Of a stretch of 64,000 bases of DNA, positions 12,186-22,215 are shown piece after piece. Source of the stretch: Ridgeia piscesae (taxonomy: Eukaryota; Annelida; Polychaeta; Sabellida; Siboglinidae); assembly GCA_025642075.2 (NCBI GenBank), contig JAODUO010000527.1, positions 1 through 64,000 on the forward strand, given 5' to 3'. Each line of letters starts with the position of its first letter. Position 1 is the first letter of the stretch. A model generated the notes under the pieces. It saw only the letters and a program-made list of their open reading frames with translations, was not told where the DNA came from and ran no database searches. The position numbers and the translations under genes were made by a program.

Positions 12186-15100
12186 ATATATATATATATA
12201 TATATATCACACATGATAAATTAACAATCCAAGGAAACGTCACAGGTCAGAGAGATTCATCATTAAAAAGTGATACAGACGCACAGAACAAATAACAACC
12301 ACTTCCTATCAATTGTGTTTGGCATTTGACAGTTCTAAGCCGTCTGGATGAGGGCCGAAGTATATATGTGTCATGCAAAATAATGTGTTTGTAATTTGAA
12401 ATGAGTACAGTTAAGTACTATTTTCTCAACATTGCTTCAGTTCACTCAGCTGTATGAATGAGTACCTGGCTATAGACAGAGGTGGATATTTATATACAAA
12501 TAACAGAACAGGTCTCGGTGCCAAGGAATAAAGTGCAAAGTGCTTTGAGCAATCCTGAGGACTGGATACTGCCCTGTGGACTGCGTAAGAATTTACCTTT
12601 TCACTTGTTGTGTACTGCAGGAGTTGCTGGGTCTAAAGTTTGAAGAGATCAGCGATGCTCCCAAATGTTGGCACAATGGCGTCTCATTGGTAGGTAACTC
12701 ACACACCCCTTCTTCCCCTTGGAACCCTTCAATATGTACCTCATTAACTAGTCTAGAACCATCAACCTCCTGACCACGTTTCACAGGAGCTATACGTCCA
12801 CCCGTGAATATACCCAAGTTCTCTTGCTACAGTCGAATATACCCAAGTTCTCTTGCTACAGTCGAATTTTGCTTTCCGGTTACCATGGTAATACATACAT
12901 CTGAGAATTTAGGCACCTAAAGACAGTTTCAATTTCAGTAAAGAGGAAATTTTACCATCCTTTGCTTGAATGATGAGATTTGTGCAGCTGATTTATCGTG
13001 CTGTTAAGTTTCGCCTGTTGAGGACACAGTTGGTGTCACACTGTTATTATCTGTCCCAACACTAAGGGGGAATGTGAACTTTGACTGTCTTCTGTTTCAG
13101 TACAGAGTGATAGATGTGAAAAGCAATGACCTGTTGGGGTACTTCTACCTCGATCTGTTCCCCAGAGATGGCAAATACGGACACGCGGCCTGCTTTGGCT
13201 TGCAAGTGAGGCTTCACGTTCAACTGTCTTGTTTGATCAAGTAAATACAAATATACACACATTTGAACACATAGGCTTAGATGTGTTGGAGTCACTGTTA
13301 CATAACATTGTCTATTGAGGAGTGGGTTGTGATGTTGTAGCCCGGCTGTCTCAAGTCGGATGGGTCAAGACAAGTGACCGTTGCAGCCATGGTGGCAAAC
13401 TTCACGAAGCCAACCGAGGACAAACCGTCCCTCCTCACGCATGATGAGGTCAGTGCGCACACGCACAAACATCTTCTTCACTTGTTTTGGGTCAGTGACC
13501 CAAATTCTTGATTTCCAGAATGTTCTGCCCTGGGCATCCTCCGGGGTGATCCGCAGTTCCTGCATATCCCTTCGGATGCAATCCATCCATCTCCCTCTTG
13601 GTTTTTCCTGGCACTCTCATGTCAACAACTGCTCTCACTTCGTTGTTTTCTTCCATTGTCTCCATGTGTCCATACCAGCGTAGTCTCATTTCTCCGACTT
13701 TCTCTTTGATGCTATTCATGTCCACACTCTTTACTTTGTCTCTCAGTGTTACTCCTTTAATTATTCTCAACATCCCCTGTTTTCTCGAGAATCTGTTCCT
13801 CCTTCTTTCTAACTGTCCAACATTCTGCTCCATAAAGAAGTACTGGTCTAATGACAGTCATGTAGAAATGTCTCGCTCCCATTCGGATTGATTGTTTTGC
13901 TCGGCTTCGACATGGTTTGTGTAATATGACATAGTGGATTGTTTGTAGAAATGCATTTAATTTTGATGAAATCCGACAAACTGTACATTATCATTGACTG
14001 GATCCAGTAAACAATTCAGCAAACCTGGCTCAGTTCTATACACTAAGGCACCAAAGCATGCCAAGTTGTGTAACATATTGACCCAAATGAGTAATTTACA
14101 TGATTTTAGCCAAATGTAGTCGTCATTTGTTAAACTCACTGTTGCTTAAACTGATCACATTCCTCTCATTTGAACATGATTTGCGATGATCTGAAAAAAG
14201 ATTAACTGTGTTTGGCTGATAGTGAATCTTGTTGGTTTAGTTGTTATTTCTTTCTTTGTGTCTTTTCTATTTCAGACTCAGTGTCTTAACTAGTGCGGCC
14301 ATGTTTTCTTTTGAAGGTTGAGACATTTTTCCATGAGTTTGGTCACGTGATGCACCAGATATGTGCACGTGCTGACTTTGCACTGTTCAGGTATTGTTAA
14401 CCTTTCCATTTGGACAACGTTGGTCATGGTTGCTGTGGCTCATTTCATGGCAGTGATGGTGTTTTGACAGAAAATTGCATTCCCACTGTACTTTAGAACT
14501 GCAGAAACTATAAACCTAAAGTAGTAGTATGATAGTATGACGTGAGACCACAATAAGGGGTTCATCTGCTATTACCTGAGTTCCCGATAGAAATGGCATT
14601 ACACAGGTTGTTTGAATTTCTGTGAGGATTTGTGTAGAGTTGAGTGAATACAAATGATTATATTTTGCGTGCGACATCTATAAATGCATGTTTCTTAAAT
14701 CCAATATTAACACAAGTGTTTGTTCTATTCCCATTAGTCAAGAGTAAGTATATCATTTTTGTCTCTGTCATATTTGGAACCCACAATAACCAACAACGAA
14801 CAAGCAGGGAACATTTGGTTCCACCCCCACCCCAGGAACTTAGCCTCTATTTTAGTTACTCGTTGGCCACCGTGTGAAGCAGATTGACCATGCACTTCTA
14901 AAAATGAGTTTTCTATTATCTGCTTTTACAGCAAAATGTATACCTTATATCCTAACTGAAACAGCAAACACAATTGTGTATCTGCTTAAATATGCCCCAG
15001 ATATAACTGAGATTACTAAAGCAGGGCATGGTTCTCCAAACATGCAGCGACTGCTGTTATCCGAATAAGTTCATTTATGCTGAAAAGTAAAATTGGTTAC

Positions 15101-17965
15101 TTAAAAGAAGAGTCGATACATTGAAAGCGTCTGTGTAAAATGTGGCTTATTTGGATGATTGTGTTTAGCGCAAGAGATGTGTTCTACTGTGCACCACACA
15201 CGTGGTTCCATCATATACTGCGTATATTCCTGAATGTAATGCCTGGTGTTTTAGCATTATACATACAATATAATTGATATAATCATTGAAAGACATTGCT
15301 ATGCCTTTCAGTGTTGTGAACGTTGTTGGAAAACTGGCTTCCAATTTTGACACTTCCTAGTATAGTACACAATAGCATCGCATAATTGTGCAAAGTTTAT
15401 GAGCATTATGTGATACCAAAATTTTTTAGGATTAGCAATTTGCATACCCCATAAAATACTGCTTACAATTAAGATTTGTTTGTATATTTCTGGGAAAATG
15501 ACAATATTTACAAAAAAGAAAATAATATACATCTTTAATATTTTATATATATTACTGTCTGATCGGTAAGGCACCATGGTGGACTGTTTGTTGCGTTCAG
15601 TGCCATTTGTTTCAGACAAACATAGTGAAAGGTATAAAGTACTGGATGGAGTGGTCTAAACGTGTAACAGCCAACACAGTGGGCTGTATATCTTGGAGGG
15701 GTACACGGTTTGATGATGCGTATTATAAGTATCATTGAGACAGTGTCATTTTCCCTCAGTAATTAATCTAGTTATAAGTCATTCATGATTTAAGACTAAC
15801 TTTTGTGAACATTTGCCATTTTTAGCCAATCTGTATGACATAAGTAAGACCACACAATAAGGGGTTTGTCCGCCATTACCCGACGAAAGAGTTCCCAACA
15901 GAAATGGGCTTATGCGGATTGTTTGAATTTCTGTGTGGATTTGTTTAGATGTTAAGTGAGTAGAAATGATGTATTTGCAGCATAGTATCACAGATGTTAA
16001 ATTATGACAGATGTCAGTCAGTGTTTTTCTGCATATAGATACAGGCGTCATTTTTATTGGTGATGTCATCCAGGCAAATCAACGTTTGGTTTTATCATAA
16101 ATTAAGGGGTGTCAGGTTAGAGATTGGATTGTGAGAAAATGAAGTATTCACAAATTTCATATGACACATGTGAATGAAGGCTAATTAATGTCTGAAAATG
16201 TGACTGACCTACGCAGGCAATGGAGGAATCGTTACAATGGTCAAACTCTTCCATCTGTTGGTGGTTAAGTCTGTGTCAGCCTTGCCCTCTGTTTGTGTCA
16301 TATGTCATTGACACTTCCTAATTCAGTGTCATTTTCTGTCAGTAATATATTCTGTATGTCATTTATTCTTTCTGTGTGAGGCTTTCTGTGTCATGTGTCA
16401 GTGTCACAGTATGTATATACCATTGCATTAGTCACTGTCACTGTAAAGTCATCACCAATGTTATGTCGGTGTCAATAGTTGTGTTGTGTCAGTGTTGATA
16501 TCTGTATCATCGACATGTTCTGTTAGTCACTGTCAAAGTCACTATATGTCTTATGTCAATCTTTGTGTTGTGTCAGCATCAATATTACCATCTGTATTGT
16601 GTTGTGTCAATCAGTGTCACTGTCAAAGTCACCGCCTGTATCATGTCAGTGTGAACATCTGTGTTGTGTTAGCATCAATGTCGCCATATATATCATTAAA
16701 TCGGTCGCTGACAAAGTCACATACACGTATGTCACATGTCACGTTATGTCAGTGTCAATCTCTGTGTTATGTCAATATCACTGTTTGTCACAGTGTGTCA
16801 GTCAGTGTCATTGTCAAAGTCACCATCAGTGTTATGTCGGCATCAATCTCCATGTTGTATCAGTGTCCACGTCACTGTAACTGTGTCATGTTATGTCAAT
16901 CAGTGTCACTGTCAGTCACCATCTACGTCAGTGTCAATCTCTGTTATGTCAGTGTTCACGTCACTGTTTGTGTCAGTCATTGGTCATTGTCACTGTCAGA
17001 GTCACCATCTGTGTTATGCCAATCTCCATGCTGCATCTGTGTCAACGTCACCATCTGTTCTGTGTCATGTTGTGTCAGTGGTACGTCGGTGGAGCGGGAC
17101 TTTGTCGAGGCGCCATCACAGATGCTGGAGAACTGGGTGTGGCAGCGCGAGTCCCTCAGTCGAATGTCTGGTCACTATAGCAACGGAAGCTGCATCCCAG
17201 ACAACCTAATGGAGTCTCTCATCAAGTCTCACCTAGCGAACGCTGGCGTCTTCAACCTGCGCCAGATCCTCCTTGGAACCTTCGACCAGATCATTCATAC
17301 AAAAGACAAGGCAATTGTTTTTTTAACTATATATATTTGATTAAATTATATATTTATATATATATGTAATTTTATATGTGCTAAGTTTCTTCCCCGTTAG
17401 TAGTGTTTTATTGGTTTACGACTTTTCTTTATTCATTTAATGTGATATTATGTTATTTAAATCTGTTGATTAGTTTGTTTAACCACATTTGGCTGTTGTT
17501 TGTCACTCTGTGTTGTGATGTCCCATGACAATATTTCGACAATGTTAATGGGATGTTAATTACTAACATATTCATAGGTTGGTTTATTTTGATATTGACA
17601 AGTAATTACAAGTAGTTACACTGGTAAAATACCACCACTTATTGGTGTAGTGTTAAGTAATTACAGGTAACATGTAGTCTATCTTGTCACTGATGGCAGT
17701 GAGAAGTTATTTTTAAATATTGTTCAAGAAATAGCATCACATGACTATTGGGTTGTCTGCCACCAGGTGGACACAGCAGCCTTGTTCTCGCAGTTGTCGA
17801 CAGAGATCTTGGGAATAGCATCAACTCCTGGAACCAACATGGCTGCGTCATTTGGCCACCTGGCGGGAGGATATGATGCTCAGTACTACGGCTACATGGT
17901 GAGACATGCATACACATAAACACAGACATACACACATGCACACACAGAGACAAACACACACACAC

Positions 17966-18004
<39 letters not shown>

Positions 18005-18026
18005 ACACACACACATCACACACACA

Positions 18027-18066
<40 letters not shown>

Positions 18067-21000
18067 ACACACACACACACATACACACACATACACACAC
18101 GTGCACACAGACACACACATACACATGTAGATGCAAGCATGCACATACGTTGACACTGCAAAGAAAAATGTACAGACCTGTTTGGTTCTTGAAAGGAGTA
18201 AGATGTTCACTGGTGCTATCTTTGATTTAGCAGTGGAGTGACATGTTTAGTGCTGACATGTTTGTTTTGCAATGGAATGAGGTGTTCAGTGCTGACATCT
18301 TTGTTTTGGCAGTGGAATGAGGTGTTCAATGCTGACATGTTTGGTTTTGCAGTAGAGCGAGGTGTTCAGTGCTGACATGTTTGGTTTTGCAGTAGAGCGA
18401 GGTGTTCAGTGCTGACATGTTTGGTTTTGCAATAGGGCGAGGTGTTCAGTGCTGACATGTTTGACTTTGCAGTAGAGCGAGTTGTTCAGTGCTAACATGT
18501 TTGACTTTGCAGTGGAGCGAGTTGTTCAGTGCTGACATATTTGACTTTGCAGTAGAGCGAGTTGTTCAGTGCTGACATGTTTGACTTTGCAGTTGAGTGA
18601 GTTGTTCAGTGCTGACATGTTTGAATTTGTAGTAGAGCGAGTTGTTCAGTGCTGACATGTTTGACTTTGCAGTTGATCGAGTTGTTCAGTGCTGACATGT
18701 TTGACTTTGCAGTTGAGTGAGTTGTTCAGTGCTGACATGTTTGACTTTGCAGTAGAGCGAGTTGTTCAGTGCTGACATGTTTGACTTTGTAGTAGGGCAA
18801 GTTGTTCAGTGCTGACATGTTTGACTTTGCAGTTGAGTGAGTTGTTCAGTGCTGACATGTTTGACTTTGCAGTAGAGCGAGGTGTTCAGTGCTGACATGT
18901 TTGGTTTTGCAGTAGAGCGAGGTGTTCAGTGCTGACATGTTTGGTTTTGCAATAGGGCGAGGTGTTCAGTGCTGACATGTTTGACTTTGCAGTAGAGCGA
19001 GTTGTTCAGTGCTAACATGTTTGACTTTGCAGTGGAGCGAGTTGTTCAGTGCTGACATATTTGACTTTGCAGTAGAGCGAGTTGTTCAGTGCTGACATGT
19101 TTGACTTTGCAGTTGAGTGAGTTGTTCAGTGCTGACATGTTTGAATTTGTAGTAGAGCGAGTTGTTCAGTGCTGACATGTTTGACTTTGCAGTTGATTGA
19201 GTTGTTCAGTGCTGACATGTTTGACTTTGCAGTTGAGTGAGTTGTTCAGTGCTGACATGTTTGACTTTGCAGTAGAGCGAGTTGTTCAGTGCTGACATGT
19301 TTGACTTTGCAGTAGGGCAAGTTGTTCAGTGCTGACATGTTTGACTTTGCAGTTGAGTGAGTTGTTCAGTGCTGACATGTTTGACTTTGCAGTGGAGCGA
19401 GGTGTTCAGTGCTGACATGTTTGACTTTGCAGTAGAGCGAGTTGTTCAGTGCTGACATGTTTGACTTTGCAGTTGAGCGAGTTGTTCAGTGCTGACATGT
19501 TTGACTTTGCAGTGGAGCAAGGTGTTCAGTGCTGACATGTTTGACTTTGCAGTAGAGCGAGTTGTTCAGTGCTGACATGTTTGACTTTGCAGTGGAGCGA
19601 GTTGTTCAGTGCTGACATGTTTGACTTTGCAGTGGAGCGAGGTGTTCAGTGCTGACATGTTTGACTTTGCAGTGGAGCGAGTTGTTCAGTGCTAACATGT
19701 TTGACTTTGCAGTGGAGCGAGTTGTTCAGTGCTAACATGTTTGACTTTGCAGTGGAGCGAGTTGTTCAGTGCTGACATGTTTGACTTTGCAGTGGAGCGA
19801 GGTGTTCAGTGCTGACATGTTTGACTTTGCAGTGGAGCGAGGTGTTCAGTGCTGACATGTTTGACTTTGCAGTGGAGCGAGTTGTTCAGTGCTGACATGT
19901 TTGACTTTGCAGTGGAGCGAGTTGTTCAGTGCTGACATGTTTGACTTTGCAGTGGAGCGAGGTGTTCAGTGCTGACATGTTCTATTCACGGTTCAAGAAG
20001 GACAACCAGATAATGAGTCCAGAGGTTGGGATGGAGTACAGAAGATGTATCCTGCAGCCTGGCGGCTCTCTGGTTAGTTGAATATTCCCCGCCAAGTGTT
20101 AGCCCAGTTTGAGGAAATCTCGCCAGATGAAATTATACATAAAAGTGAAATAATATATAAATATATAATAAAGTCATATTTGTGGCATAATCTGTCCTTC
20201 AACATGTCACATTTCCTTTTCATTTTATTTGTTTTACACCAGAATATATACTAAAAAAATGACATACTATGTCAATCATACGTTTTATATATACTATGCC
20301 ACAAATCGTGCTGATGTTTTTTTTTTCATTTTAACATTTAAACAAAAATTGACTCTTCTGGTACTGTGTATACAAATATATGCTAAATTTCTAACATGTA
20401 ATCCATCAAATTTATTCAAACAGACTGCTAAAAAAGTTGCCTTGAGTGATGTACTTACAAAATGTTAATGCCACAACACCAACAATTCCTCGTGCATTTT
20501 TAATGTTGCTTGGTAATGAACTCTCTGAACTTAAAATAAACCAGCAAAATGGAAGTGTCACTAGAGAGGCCTGCATCATGAAGGGTGGTTCCCATTTGTG
20601 TCGTGTAAAGTGATCTGTATGGCCAGTGCATTTCACGAGAATCCGTACAAGATGACGTAATGTACAAAACTAAGCCAAGAGCATTAGAACGTGACGTATT
20701 AGTGACATTCTGACTTGACACAGATTTTGTGGTCATGAGGACATGACTGTACAGTAGAGGTGTTTCTATGTTTTTTGTAGACTACATTTTATATTCCTAC
20801 CAGTGGGAGGGTGACTGGGCGTTTATACAGTGCAAAGAACAAGCCTGAACGAGGCACCCAGACATCAATGATTTCCAAGTTTGAAAAATTATTTTGAAAT
20901 TCTTATGTTTAGAAAATGGTTGTTCAAGCATTTCAGTCCCCCCCCCTTTAACTTTTGAGATAAACAGACAAATACAATTACTAAATTCATTATGGTTTGT

Positions 21001-21241
21001 GGGTGTGTCATGTTTATGTATCAAATTCCCATGACCTTGTACAACTAATTCCTTTGCAAAGGCATATTAATCTGAGCTTATCTTGTATTAATTGTTAATA
21101 CATTTGTTACAACATCACATGTGTAAAAAGTGTCGATGTTTGTAGGATGCCAGTGAGATGCTGCGAAACTTCCTGGGCCGTGATCCATGCCAGGAATCGT
21201 TCCTCATCAGCAAAGGACTGTCCCCTCCCACCTCAGCCTAA
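5015..21241 (+). CDS. THOP1: Thimet oligopeptidase/neurolysin-like M3 zinc metallopeptidase (5' end not seen)
   Basis: Soluble M3-family zinc endopeptidase that cleaves short peptides. Thirteen exons join with compatible phases: 5015-5052, 5248-5360, 5778-5832, 7577-7741, 8367-8528, 12621-12689, 13101-13205, 13341-13448, 14317-14390, 17079-17310, 17767-17898, 19953-20072 and 21146-21241. They encode about 488 residues; human THOP1 has ~689, so roughly 200 N-terminal residues are missing. Visible family marks are [33 protein letters not shown], zinc site HEFGH (window residues 278-282), third ligand Glu in [10 protein letters not shown] (residue 307, 25 after the second His, the family spacing), and [14 protein letters not shown], which carries the substrate-binding tyrosines. 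It ends [14 protein letters not shown]. PGGSLD is neurolysin-like, so THOP1 and NLN cannot be told apart firmly. Upstream exons should lie left of 5015 but that sequence is the inverted copy, so they are lost. Confidence 0.93.
5248..5360 (+). CDS. THOP1: Peptidase exon B
   Basis: Acceptor cttattcag, donor gtgagg. Encodes [17 protein letters not shown] followed by [12 protein letters not shown] and IIETAFNSR. The LKYPHYFP block is shared with vertebrate THOP1. 113 nt; the final AG is completed by G of the next exon to give Arg. Confidence 0.92.
5778..5832 (+). CDS. THOP1: Peptidase exon C
   Basis: Acceptor gttgtag, donor gttagt. Encodes [18 protein letters not shown], matching the family's cysteine-containing helix after FN(S/C)R. 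55 nt, ends in phase 0. The following intron (5833-7576) holds the 13-bp minisatellite. Confidence 0.9.
5838..7200 (+). repeat. 13-bp minisatellite, right-arm copy
   Basis: Tandem CAGTGAACGCTCA-type unit of 13 bp filling most of the intron after exon C. Variant blocks run actc (agtg), degraded ccac, gctc (agcg), degraded, then ctct (agag). This is the same block order as the left arm read in mirror image. About 1.35 kb here versus about 1.0 kb on the left. Confidence 0.92.
7577..7741 (+). CDS. THOP1: Peptidase exon D
   Basis: Acceptor is a TGTC-rich tract ending tcacag. 165 nt, 55 codons: [20 protein letters not shown], then [17 protein letters not shown] and [18 protein letters not shown]. 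The donor is a weak gttcgc directly after GAGGAG. It is chosen because joining to exon E gives [14 protein letters not shown], matching the family spacing. Confidence 0.9.
8367..8528 (+). CDS. THOP1: Peptidase exon E
   Basis: Acceptor ctgcacatgcag, donor gtacat. 54 codons including [20 protein letters not shown] and [19 protein letters not shown], matching the WDxRYYM...VDQNxLKEYFP block of M3 peptidases. The frame stays open past the donor into the 24-bp satellite for another ~3.4 kb, which makes a misleading giant ORF. Confidence 0.93.
8530..11880 (+). repeat. 24-bp satellite array (~3.3 kb) in the intron after exon E
   Basis: Tandem unit CACATTCCTACGTCACCTTCTCAG (shown here in two parts: CACATTCCTACG, TCACCTTCTCAG), with variants using CCTGC or CCGG in place of TCAG. 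The period of 24 is a multiple of three, so all three forward frames read as open repetitive peptides ([24 protein letters not shown]). Around 9530-10090 units are shortened and irregular, probably poor consensus. Noisy reverse copies make up 181-1330. Confidence 0.95.
12116..12207. repeat. (TA)n microsatellite
   Basis: About 90 bp of alternating TA with one AATA interruption, in AT-rich intron sequence downstream of the 24-bp satellite. Confidence 0.95.
12425..12545 (+). mobile_element. SINE-like fragment
   Basis: Contains TTCACTCAGCTGTATGAATG followed by AGTACCTGGC and, further on, AATAAAGTGC and GTGCTTTGAGC. The first part is closely similar to 21595-21640 in this window, which follows a tRNA-like head. 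A 5'-truncated member of the same SINE family is likely. Confidence 0.5.
12621..12689 (+). CDS. THOP1: Peptidase exon F
   Basis: Acceptor tgtactgcag, donor gtaggt. 23 codons: [20 protein letters not shown] plus VSL. Corresponds to the ELLGLxF...WH segment of THOP1. Confidence 0.92.
12806..12863 (+). repeat. Two-copy 29-bp direct repeat
   Basis: Unit beginning GAATATACCCAAGTTCTCTT repeats twice back to back in the intron between exons F and G. The remainder of that intron (12690-13100) shows nothing else recognisable. Confidence 0.9.
13101..13205 (+). CDS. THOP1: Peptidase exon G
   Basis: Acceptor tctgtttcag, donor gtgagg. 35 codons, including [20 protein letters not shown] followed by CFGLQ, a diagnostic block just before the catalytic region. 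Confidence 0.95.
13341..13448 (+). CDS. THOP1: Peptidase exon H
   Basis: Acceptor gatgttgtag, donor gtcagt. 36 codons: [20 protein letters not shown], then [16 protein letters not shown]. Leads straight into the zinc-binding exon. Confidence 0.95.
13480..13885 (-). mobile_element. Non-LTR retrotransposon (LINE) ORF2 3' fragment, frame-broken
   Basis: The reverse strand reads, across at least two frameshifts, [20 protein letters not shown], then [28 protein letters not shown], and finally [20 protein letters not shown] and [11 protein letters not shown]. This is the typical C-terminal part of LINE reverse transcriptases (LLYGxECW, RLRWYGH, GRPK..W.DCI.KD, DPK). It is inserted antisense in the intron between exons H and I. 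Truncated and non-functional; the clade is not determined. Confidence 0.85.
14317..14390 (+). CDS. THOP1: Peptidase exon I (zinc-binding HEFGH)
   Basis: Acceptor tcttttgaag, donor gtattg. Encodes [20 protein letters not shown] followed by FALF and a split Ser codon. HEFGH at 14332-14346 supplies two zinc ligands and the catalytic Glu. Both histidines and the glutamate are intact. Confidence 0.97.
14535..14665 (+). repeat. Interspersed repeat, partial copy
   Basis: Shares ACCACAATAAGGGGTT..., AGTTCCC..., and TTGTTTGAATTTCTGTG with 15850-15965, at moderate identity. Only the 5' part is present. The rest of this intron up to 15828 shows no recognisable feature. Confidence 0.65.
15828..16230 (+). 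repeat. Interspersed repeat copy
   Basis: Its left part matches 14535-14665. Its right part, from the GCATAGTATCAC stretch through GTCAGGTTAGAGATTGGATT to GGCTAATTAATGTCTGAAA, matches 21670-22170. It is therefore a dispersed family with at least three members in this window. No coding potential seen. Confidence 0.65.
16340..17075 (+). repeat. Degenerate GTCA-rich minisatellite
   Basis: Diverged tandem repetition of phrases such as GTGTCACTGTCAAAGTCACC and TCTGTGTTATGTCAGTGTCA, running directly into the acceptor of exon J. Several frames remain open and produce low-complexity Ser/Val/Cys-rich ORFs that fuse with exon J. These are not real proteins. Confidence 0.8.
17079..17310 (+). CDS. THOP1: Peptidase exon J (third zinc ligand)
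   Basis: Acceptor ttgtgtcag. The first T completes Ser, then [20 protein letters not shown] and onward to [20 protein letters not shown]. Glu at 17107-17109 is the third zinc ligand. 232 nt, ending in phase 0 with no GT. The best boundary is AAG followed by gcaatt, a GC donor, because that restores the 12-residue HT...EY/F spacing of THOP1 and neurolysin. Confidence 0.93.
17311..17766 (+). other. Intron with a probable GC-AG boundary
   Basis: AT-rich intron beginning gcaatt and ending ctgccaccag. No repeat or coding feature seen inside. The alternative donor gttttt, 6 nt downstream, would add Ala-Ile and is a poor match to consensus. Confidence 0.6.
17767..17898 (+). CDS. THOP1: Peptidase exon K
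   Basis: Acceptor ctgccaccag, donor gtgaga. 44 codons: [20 protein letters not shown], then [20 protein letters not shown] and YGYM. Carries the invariant [14 protein letters not shown] segment whose tyrosines contact substrate in the family. Confidence 0.96.
17930..18126. repeat. (CA)n microsatellite, imperfect
   Basis: About 200 bp of CA repeats with occasional TA and CATCA interruptions, in the intron after exon K. Confidence 0.95.
18190..19980 (+). repeat. 40-bp minisatellite made of splice acceptor plus exon L start
   Basis: About 44 tandem copies of a 40-bp unit: TTGACTTTGCAG, then TGGAGCGAGTTGTTCAGTGC, then TGACATGT. The last copy is the authentic acceptor and first nine to ten codons of exon L ([10 protein letters not shown]). 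The earliest copies (18190-18350) are most diverged and the last most uniform. A 13-unit block of 520 bp is itself duplicated: private variants at 18431, 18531 and 18621 recur exactly 520 bp later. 40 is not a multiple of three, and splicing to an upstream copy meets TGA in the second unit. Confidence 0.95.
19953..20072 (+). CDS. THOP1: Peptidase exon L
   Basis: Start placed at the last tttgcag of the 40-bp array because only this acceptor is followed by open sequence. 40 codons: [20 protein letters not shown], then [20 protein letters not shown]. Donor gttagt. Matches WSEV(Y/F)SMDMF...VGM.YR..IL.PGGS of the family. Confidence 0.95.
20073..21145 (+). other. Last intron
   Basis: Intron between exons L and M. 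I see no repeat array, exon or recognisable element in it. Confidence 0.6.
21146..21241 (+). CDS. THOP1: Peptidase exon M (terminal)
   Basis: Acceptor gtttgtag. 31 residues then [23 protein letters not shown] followed by [11 protein letters not shown]. The FLGRDP..E.FL.SKGL block is the conserved end of M3 oligopeptidases. The protein ends at the expected length with no extension. Confidence 0.95.
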   Translation, partial: DASEMLRNFLGRDPCQESFLISKGLSPPTSA

Positions 21242-21398
21242 GGTACTAGCCTTGTACCTCGCAGTTTTCAAGTCAACCCCAGGTCCTCAGGCATGCAGTG
21301 GCACCCAAAGTGACGAACACTGGCATTACATCGTTTGTGACGGTGACGGAGATGGCAGCTAAATATGAATTACATTAGAGTGCAAATGATAGCAAAAC

Positions 21399-21404
21399 AA
21401 TAAA
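21399..21404 (+). terminator. Poly(A) signal AATAAA of the peptidase gene
   Basis: AATAAA lies 158 nt after the stop codon, followed by a GT-rich stretch (AGTGTTCTG, TTTTTGGTGTCGGGG). Good position for the 3' end of the + strand transcript. Confidence 0.65.
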
Positions 21405-21489
21405 GTGTTCTGCAAATCAACTTTTTGGTGTCGGGGGGAGTCAGAGTTGACAGTTGCTGGTCATGTGACGTATGAACATATGTAATGAA

Positions 21490-21660
21490 TGGATTGCAGT
21501 AGCACAGTGGGTAGAACATTGGACACAGTTCATGGTATCAAACCATCTTGCTGACAGTTTTAAGCTCAATCAATTTGGTTAATGCCACATCGCCTCAGTT
21601 CACTCATCTAAATAAATGGGTACCTGACAGTGGTGGCACTGAATGTAGGACTGTTTGAGT
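21490..21660 (+). mobile_element. tRNA-derived SINE-like element
   Basis: TAGCACAGTGG at 21500-21510 fits the Pol III A box (TRGCNNAGTGG). GGTATCAAACC at 21534-21544 fits a degenerate B box, at tRNA-like spacing. It is followed by CAGTTCACTCATCTAAATAA and GGGTACCTGACAG, similar to 12430-12470. No target-site duplication was identified. Confidence 0.55.
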
Positions 21661-22215
21661 AGAGATTATATTTCTGCATAGCATAGCATCAGAGCTGCGA
21701 AATAATGACATTTGTCAGACAATGAAGAGGTGCATATATGCATACGGTTGCAGTGTTTCCCCGGCTATATGATGAGCAAAATTGTCATCTCGTAGTTATT
21801 TCTTGTTATAAACACACGTTTACATGCTGCTAACTTGTAGTTATGCGTCTGTTTCCTCACTATAATATTATGTCAGGGAATAGGTTAAAACACCCTTTTG
21901 AAGGTAGTTTAAAAACATTTCATGGTCCTGTACCCTCGGGAGCCACTTAGCATCACATCGTGCCTTCATTGCTTGATCAGCCCAACCTACCATCTCGCCC
22001 ATCATTTTACTCAGGGGGGAAACACTGCAGATGTACTTCAGCCTAGATGTGTGCAGTGGAAATGGAGGCGTGTCAGGCTAGAGATTGGATTGTAAGAGAA
22101 AGAGATATGAAAATGTGACAAATTTTATATATCACGTGTATATGGAGGCTAATTAATGTCTGAAATCAATACCATAGCTTCAAAACCAGGCGGGAAATCA
22201 AAGAAACATTACAAT
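21640..22215 (+). repeat. Interspersed repeat copy (same family as 15828-16230)
   Basis: Matches the right part of 15828-16230 (GCATAGCATCAGAG..., GTCAGGCTAGAGATTGGATT, GGCTAATTAATGTCTGAAAT, and CATTACAATGGTGAA). About 300 bp of unrelated sequence (roughly 21740-22050) separates the two homologous blocks, so this copy is longer, or the other carries a deletion. Confidence 0.6.

Noticed and set aside
16486..17340. 284-codon ORF ending in peptidase exon J
   Set aside because: The upstream part is degenerate GTCA-rich repeat and there is a good acceptor at 17078; only the 17079-17310 part is coding.
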